NCBI GenBank assembly: GCA_001465935.1
Contig: LNKV01000044.1
Coordinates: 271,709-335,708, forward strand
Direction of reading: 5' to 3'
Length of the DNA: 64,000 nucleotides
DNA from: Clarireedia homoeocarpa
Lineage: Eukaryota > Ascomycota > Leotiomycetes > Helotiales > Rutstroemiaceae
The notes under the pieces: generated by a model
Seen by the model: the letters and a program-made list of their open reading frames with translations, nothing else
Database searches by the model: none
Told to the model about the DNA's origin: nothing
In this document: piece by piece, positions 58,563 to 64,000 of the stretch
Layout of the letters: the number at the start of each line of letters is the position of its first letter
How positions within the stretch are numbered: position 1 is the stretch's first letter
Position numbers and translations under genes: made by a program

Positions 58563-60002
58563 TCATCTTCGCCTATCCTTCTCCTGTTTCTCACTTTTAC
58601 TTCTACGTCTGCTCTCCTCCTCAGCCTCCCTCCTTAAATCCTTCTCTCTCTGTCTCGCATCCCGTCTCGCTTTATACCCATCCTCCTGCGTCCCCCTCTC
58701 CCTCCTACTCCCCTGTCTCCCCAACTCCCCACCACTCTCCCCACCTGGCGTTAACCTCCCCTCCTCCCCCTCCCCGGGCATCAACATCCCTTCCCTTCCC
58801 ATCCTCACCTCCTTCCCCCTCTTATAGCAATACCAAAACACAAACAACAGCACAAAAAGCGCCAAACTCAGCAACACATTCGTCCCCATAAACGCCGGCC
58901 ACCTCAGCTTCAACGCATTCAAAATCGACTTGAGCATGCTGACCACAGCGCCCGGTTTCGTAACCAGCTCCTTCAGACTCGCCACGCTCATCAGACTCTT
59001 CGCGGCGGCACCCATGCCGCCGCCCTGGGCGGCGGTGGCGGCGCTCGCGATAGGCATGGCTTGGGCTTCAGTTGCGACAGCGAGGAGCTCGGGGGCGAGG
59101 GTGGAGGTGACTTTAGATGGGAGCTGGATGATGAGTTTTTGGAGGAAGGAGGGTAGGGAGTCGTAGGATTTGGCGAGTGTGGGTTGCGCGTCGTCGAGGA
59201 GGTGCACGAGATCGTCGTAGGCGGTTGGTACGCCGTTTATGAGGTCCTTGAGGATGAGGGTGAATTTCTGCACGAGTTCGGTGGACTCGGGAGAGAGGGA
59301 GAAGGCGCGGTTGTTGCGTGCGGAGAGGTTGAGGTCGTCGAGGATGCGGGTGAGGTCATCTTCTTCGCGGGTGGCTTCGCTGTCTGGTACAGAGGGATTG
59401 GTCGGAGAGAGACCGGTTTTGGAGTCCTGGATGAGAGTTAATTTCCATTTCACAAATGAACAACAATCACAACAGTGGGGATGTACCTTTTTCCTATTCA
59501 GGAAACTCAGACGTTTCCATTTCTTCGCAGCCTTTTCCGTCTTCTCATCAACTTCAGCACCATCACGTTGCTCTTCACTTATCCTCTGTTTCCCCTTCTC
59601 TTTGTCCTTTCTATTCTCTTTACCCCTCGCTTCTTCTTCATCAGCACTTCCAGCCCCCTCATGCAAAACCATTTGCAGGCCATTTCCTGTTGAATCGCCC
59701 ACTACCACACCTAATCCACTTGGTCGCTGTGGCAAATGCGGTCTCCTTTCTGGCAAAGGAGGCGGAGTACCCTCCGCGCTAATGAATCGATGTAGGAAGT
59801 TCTCATCTTCTTCGGTGAGGATAGGACTGGCAGGGCTGTCGAAGTGAGGGGATGTAGGAGTGGGTGGTGTGCGTATCTTGTTTAGAGGCCGAGATGTTGA
59901 AACCGGCGTGGAGGGAGTGGTGGCTGTTGGGGTGTTGGATGCCGAGGCGCGCTTTTCGTCGCGATGTTTCTTGACCTTTTTGTAAGTGAAGTATTCGAGC
60001 AT
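58563..60002 (-). CDS. Single-pass membrane protein, unknown function
   Basis: Start taken at 60002 (MLEYFTYKKVKKHRDEKRAS); the frame is open upstream to 60143 but that extension (MWPCCDTIHSP...) looks like 5' leader. Two exons are proposed: 60002-59487 and 59426-58563, over a 60-nt intron (59486-59427), giving 459 residues. The N-terminal third is Pro/Ser-rich and disordered, with a basic helical patch KKWKRLSFLNRKK. The second exon starts a folded helical region (about 185-330) including LTRILDDLNLSARNN and LLDDAQPTLAKSYDSL. One membrane span (VLLSLALFVLLFVFWYCY) lies near 354-373, followed by a cytosolic, strongly charged Arg/Glu coiled tail. I recognise no named family. Confidence 0.75.
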   Translation of the reverse strand: MLEYFTYKKVKKHRDEKRASASNTPTATTPSTPVSTSRPLNKIRTPPTPTSPHFDSPASPILTEEDENFLHRFISAEGTPPPLPERRPHLPQRPSGLGVVVGDSTGNGLQMVLHEGAGSADEEEARGKENRKDKEKGKQRISEEQRDGAEVDEKTEKAAKKWKRLSFLNRKKVHPHCCDCCSFVKWKLTLIQDSKTGLSPTNPSVPDSEATREEDDLTRILDDLNLSARNNRAFSLSPESTELVQKFTLILKDLINGVPTAYDDLVHLLDDAQPTLAKSYDSLPSFLQKLIIQLPSKVTSTLAPELLAVATEAQAMPIASAATAAQGGGMGAAAKSLMSVASLKELVTKPGAVVSMLKSILNALKLRWPAFMGTNVLLSLALFVLLFVFWYCYKRGKEVRMGREGMLMPGEGEEGRLTPGGESGGELGRQGSRRERGTQEDGYKARRDARQREKDLRREAEEESRRRSKSEKQEKDRRR

Positions 60003-60461
60003 GTTTGCGAACCGATTTGATATGGAAAGTTCTGTAGTATTGCTGTTGATCTTTTCGTTTCGAGAGGTTATTCTGCAAATTGCTTCGACTTGTATGAAAA
60101 GTGAGAAGAAAGGTGAGTGAATTGTATCACAGCATGGCCACAATTAAGGTCCTGAGAAGCGCCTGTTCCATGATTTCTTATCCAGTTATCTGTTGGGCAG
60201 CGAAGTTTATTGCATCAGCCACACTCACGTCACCCACGTCATACTAAACAGGGATAACTTAGCTCCGTTCCCTGCCTTCTTGCAGAATGCGAAGCCACAT
60301 CAAGTTGAGAGACCACAAAGGACGAGGTGAATATTTTATTTGTTGAGTACAAGGAGTAATGGTGATGCTCCGTATCCAAGTATCGTACACCGAAGCTTTG
60401 TAATAATGTTGAGTATATACAATACACGCACATCATTTGTGCTGGACAATGGATAGCCCAA
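60003..60461. other. Spacer upstream of the membrane-protein gene
   Basis: Promoter and leader of the minus-strand membrane protein, and 3' flank of the minus-strand transcription factor. No separate gene seen. Confidence 0.5.
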
Positions 60462-63460
60462 TCAGCCCCCGCCCCATTCAGCATTCCCATCATCTCCTTG
60501 GCTGGGCTGAAGCCACTGACTTCCGGAAGGGTCTTCTCCAAAATACCAGGGACTTATCATTGGGAAGAGCCAAGTATTATCTTGAGACACTAACAAATCT
60601 TCTGGCCGTTCTCTGGTGTCTTGTGATGCTACTGTCTTTGGTTGGTACGGTTGTTGCGGATTCTGAGTTGGATCAGGAGATGGGTACATAGTATCCGAGT
60701 GGCTCATATATGGATTCAAAGGGAATTGTCGCGAGTCTCGTGGAATCTGGGCATGGCTGTCGACTTGGTTTGACCGATAATCTGCTGGATGCACTTGGGC
60801 AGGGATGGGTATGGGGGGTAAGTAATTTGGTTGATTGTGAGTATGAGGGCTCGGTGAACCACACGATATATCCCCTGAAGTATCGTGAGGCTGTGAAGAC
60901 GAAGGAATGGTGTGTTGGTACGAAACTTGCGTGGGGATGTCTTGATGTTGATAATTTGAGGCATCGTATGTGGACGATACGGGAGGATGTGGAAGGGGAC
61001 CAGGGTCAAAAGAACTAAACTGAGTTGCCGGCGGGTCTAAAGGTGGAATTGAAGTACTTTCCAGGTTCTAAGTAGAGAAGCATTAGACACGGTACTTTGG
61101 ATAAAGGATGGAAGGGACATACTCCAGAAGCAGCTCTACTTCTTGGTTCTGCGGTCTCGTAAAGTTCATCCGAAGACTCATCGCTATCTGATGGCAACTC
61201 CGAAGTATTGAAAGACTGCCCCCTCCTTCGTTTAGAGTTCTTAGATGGCTCCTTTCTCGCTTTATCAACATAATCTGCAGCGATTCGATTGATCTCCAAG
61301 AATGTAGGAACATGTGGGTTAAAGTCCTCTGAATCTTGACTACTAGAAAAATTAGACAGAAAGCTTGTTACATTGTTCATCAGCCTAAGGTCAGATTGTG
61401 CTTGAGGGTCGAGGGGATGTTGGAGAAGATTAGAGAACAATATTAAGCATGCCGAAAGAGGATGGTAATCTGACATACTAGGAAATGTTTGTTAGTGTTA
61501 GTTGATATATGTCCTTGTACCGAACTTACTGCAAAATATTTATCTCCAAAGGACTTGAAAGTTGCATTAAGTCATCTAGCAACTGAATAGTGCTCCTAGC
61601 AGCATGCACACATATGGCAGCACTTGCGTAGACACGTGGATTTAGAGTTAGATCAAATTCCCCGTGCGACGTATCTGCATCGTTTGATACCGCTCCAGGT
61701 CCGTAGTAGAGAGAGACTCGGTGGATTGTTATGAGACACTGCCAATATTGCCAGTGCATAGATACTACTGTAACCATGTGCATGAGGTCGCACTTCGGCT
61801 TATGTCCAGGTCTGACTTCGATGGGTACAGTTTGCCGCCATTGCTGAAGCTCTTCATCAAGCATCCCAACCGCTTTAAGTCTTTCGGTTTTGGACTTGAT
61901 AAGCGCCTTGGCTGAGTATAGTCTGTTATATATTCGTCCTTGGAGTAAAGCTAATGTAGCCCTATGGCGGAACGTAATAAATCTTCCGTCGATATTTTGA
62001 GGATACTTTCCTTCGGGGGGTAGGTCAACGCCAATATCCTCATCGTGGATTGTAGATGGGCGGCCATGTCGTGTCACAATACTGCGTTCAATAATGATGG
62101 CGATCCAAAAGATGTTGCGCCGCTGTTCAATCTCATCTTCGTCGAGGCCAGAGTCAGAAAGATTCCGGTGAAGTCCAATGGCTTGAGCTAGTCTTAAGGT
62201 CGCTGCCGCCATAACAGAACTCGGATATGAATCGGGTAAAGTCTCTAGGATGAAAGCCTGCTCAAACATTAGCATTATATTCAGGAAAAGACGTGAGTAT
62301 AACCAACCAATCCAGCCATAGCTTGTACAGCCGTTAAAGAGGGCTGTCCTAGTTGTAGGTCTACGAAGGTACTAGCAGCATTGCGTAGCCACTTCCACCA
62401 TGGAAGATCTTCGAGTTTCCCAGATTTTTGCGAATTCACTGACTGAGCTGACACTCCATGGACGTCCTTCTTTTGAATGATAGAAGCAATGGCGAAACAA
62501 ACGTTGAGACAGGCATACCAAGCAGGATCATCCGAGCATTTTACTGGATACTGACGTTCGTATCTTTCCATAAAATGCCTTTTATTGAAGACAGGGAAGG
62601 ATGGTATTAGCCTGTCAAATAGAACTATCGGAGTCAACTGATGGCCTCTCGTAAACTATGATGAGTAGGATATGGGCTTACATTGCAAAATTGGGCTGGC
62701 AACCTCTTTTGGTGGGAGTGGCCTACGTTCTTCCTCGGGAATCGCATACCACAACGAAGGTGGAATGATTAATCTGCGGCTATAATTCGTGTTCTTCTCC
62801 ATATACTGTGCGAATTCATCATTTCCGCTGATACTAGTGATCGATCGAAGTCCTTGTGGAGAGAATATAGAGAAGCTCGAGGAGGAGCCTAGCAAACATC
62901 AACAGAATGTTATGACTGACTAGATTCCGGTCTAAAATACCGACGAATACTTCACCACCAGTGGCACTGATGTTTAGTAAAGAGAACTTATCGACCAACT
63001 CTGATTGGCCAGCTATATCTTCAGAAGAAAGCCGTTCTCTGTCAGATGCATCTAAGCTAAGGCCTGAGCTTTTCATCACAGACTCCATACGTTTTAACCT
63101 ATTTTCAAGCGTAGTTATGTGATTCCCTCTGTTCGGACCAGTCAGAGTAATCGATGTGAAGAGTAAATCAATCTACATACTTCTTTCTCTCCCTCTTCTT
63201 CCTCTCCTTAACCGTGACCGTACAATCCACCTTACGTCCTTCGCAGCGTTTACACTTCGGAGCATCATGATCCCATTCACACTTGATCTAGTATGGATAA
63301 GTATCCGTTAGAGAAGGAATGAAGAGAGCGGAAGGTACCTTCATTCGTTTACATGCATCACATGCAGTTCCTACAAAAAGTCAGCTGATAGGACTGGAGC
63401 AATATGTTGTCTTGGCAAAAAGTACGAACTGTGCTTGGGCACTCTGCCCGCGCCTTCCAT
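60462..63460 (-). CDS. Zn(II)2Cys6 fungal transcription factor
   Basis: Nine minus-strand exons: 63460-63430, 63370-63339, 63287-63181, 63128-62941, 62888-62682, 62624-62308, 62257-61530, 61477-61123 and 61067-60462, giving 856 residues with all phases consistent. The zinc cluster is assembled over the first three exons: Cys14, 17, 24, 33, 36 and 43 (C-x2-C-x6-C-x8-C-x2-C-x6-C), followed by a basic linker and a short coiled coil (NHITTLENRLKRMES). The Fungal_trans middle-homology domain spans about 200-460, with FDRLIPSFPVFNKRHF, AAATLRLAQAIGLHR and RRNIFWIAIIIERS. The C-terminal 200 residues are Ser/Pro/Gln-rich, as in activation regions. The intron at 62681-62625 was chosen to restore PPKEVASPILQ-FLFDRLIPSFP spacing. 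Target genes cannot be told. Confidence 0.88.
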
Positions 63461-64000
63461 GGCTCCCAAAGATGATGATGGAAGTAAGGTCTATTGCAAT
63501 AGAAATCTTCAAGCTGGAGAGTTTTGGATCAGACATTCCAATGAACCTCTTTTACCGCATGGTGGAAACAGGTGGTAATGTTTTCTGCTCTTTGATGAGG
63601 ATGATCAATCCGAAACAAGATGTGGTGAATCCAATTTCCTCTGATCTTGCCGATGTGTATATAGGAGTGATATGATGGTACTAGAAAGACATATGAAGGT
63701 TCGATAGTGATTGAAAGGGCGAGCAGACCGAGCTATCCAATGCAGCCATCCACGAAAAGTACTGGTAATACAGACTTATGTACCGAATGCGAATATACGA
63801 GATGTTTTGTAATTGGATGAAAGATAGGATTACTGAAGTCCAAGTCCGAGCAATGAGTAACTACTTCGTAGGAAGGCGGGAGATGTGCGGAGACAATGTC
63901 ACCCATGTACGGGATACTGTAAAAGCGAGGCGAGAGAAAAAGGTCCCTGCATAATCACCAAGCTAAAACATGATTGGATGATTTAATCTCAGCTTCCCCC
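63461..64000. other. 5' flank of the transcription factor gene
   Basis: Likely promoter of the minus-strand Zn2Cys6 gene. The plus-strand frame at 63319-63675 overlaps its first exons antisense and is not supported. Nothing else recognised to the window edge. Confidence 0.45.

Noticed and set aside
59239..59847. 202-codon plus-strand frame
   Set aside because: Antisense to the membrane-protein gene and explained by its skewed codon composition.
63319..63675. 118-codon plus-strand frame
   Set aside because: Antisense to the first zinc-cluster exons of the transcription factor, which are clearly supported.

Overview
The window reads as nuclear DNA of a filamentous ascomycete. Genes are split by short GT-AG introns (mostly 45-130 nt), intergenic spaces are long and rich in microsatellites, both tRNA genes have introns, and the proteins are typical of Pezizomycotina. 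The mannitol-1-phosphate dehydrogenase, cytosolic tyrosinase and general style suggest Leotiomycetes, perhaps Sclerotiniaceae (Botrytis/Sclerotinia-like). That placement is inference from protein style, not a search result.

Layout. 1-2014: 5' part of a minus-strand repeat protein that leaves the window. 2015-5448: 3.4 kb of low-complexity spacer. 5449-10645: mannitol-1-phosphate 5-dehydrogenase and the COPI beta'-subunit. 11841-15814: tyrosinase and an HD-domain 5'-nucleotidase. 16917-18539: disordered protein of unknown function. 18540-22331: simple-sequence spacer. 22332-23628: F-box protein. 26244-28020: type-B carboxylesterase. 29134-30225: low-complexity ORF. 32458-36020: divergent sterol pair, squalene epoxidase (minus) and C-4 methylsterol oxidase (plus). 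36231-36635: probable small three-exon gene. 38265-39124: small unknown protein. 39125-43937: gene-poor region with two minisatellites and an AT-rich element with inverted ends. 44055-47021: PP4 regulatory subunit 3. 47909-49199: ALG5. 50000-50111: tRNA-Leu. 51232-53364: Arp9-like actin-related protein. 54204-55506: 2EXR-type protein. 55943-56027: tRNA-Asn. 56318-58082: Bre2/Ash2 SPRY protein. 58563-60002: single-pass membrane protein. 60462-63460: Zn(II)2Cys6 transcription factor.

Most genes are housekeeping: secretion (COPI, ALG5), ergosterol (ERG1, ERG25), chromatin (Arp9, Bre2), signalling (PP4) and polyol metabolism (M1PDH). I see no secondary-metabolite cluster, CRISPR array or defence system. 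The clearest functional grouping is the head-to-head ERG1/ERG25 pair, whose 1.03 kb shared promoter holds a TCACGTGAT box. The most novel-looking items are the DGHM-repeat protein at the left edge, the 414-bp TA-flanked inverted-repeat element at 40567-40980, and the small gene at 36231. Exon borders were set by hand from splice consensus and reading phase; no RNA evidence was available.
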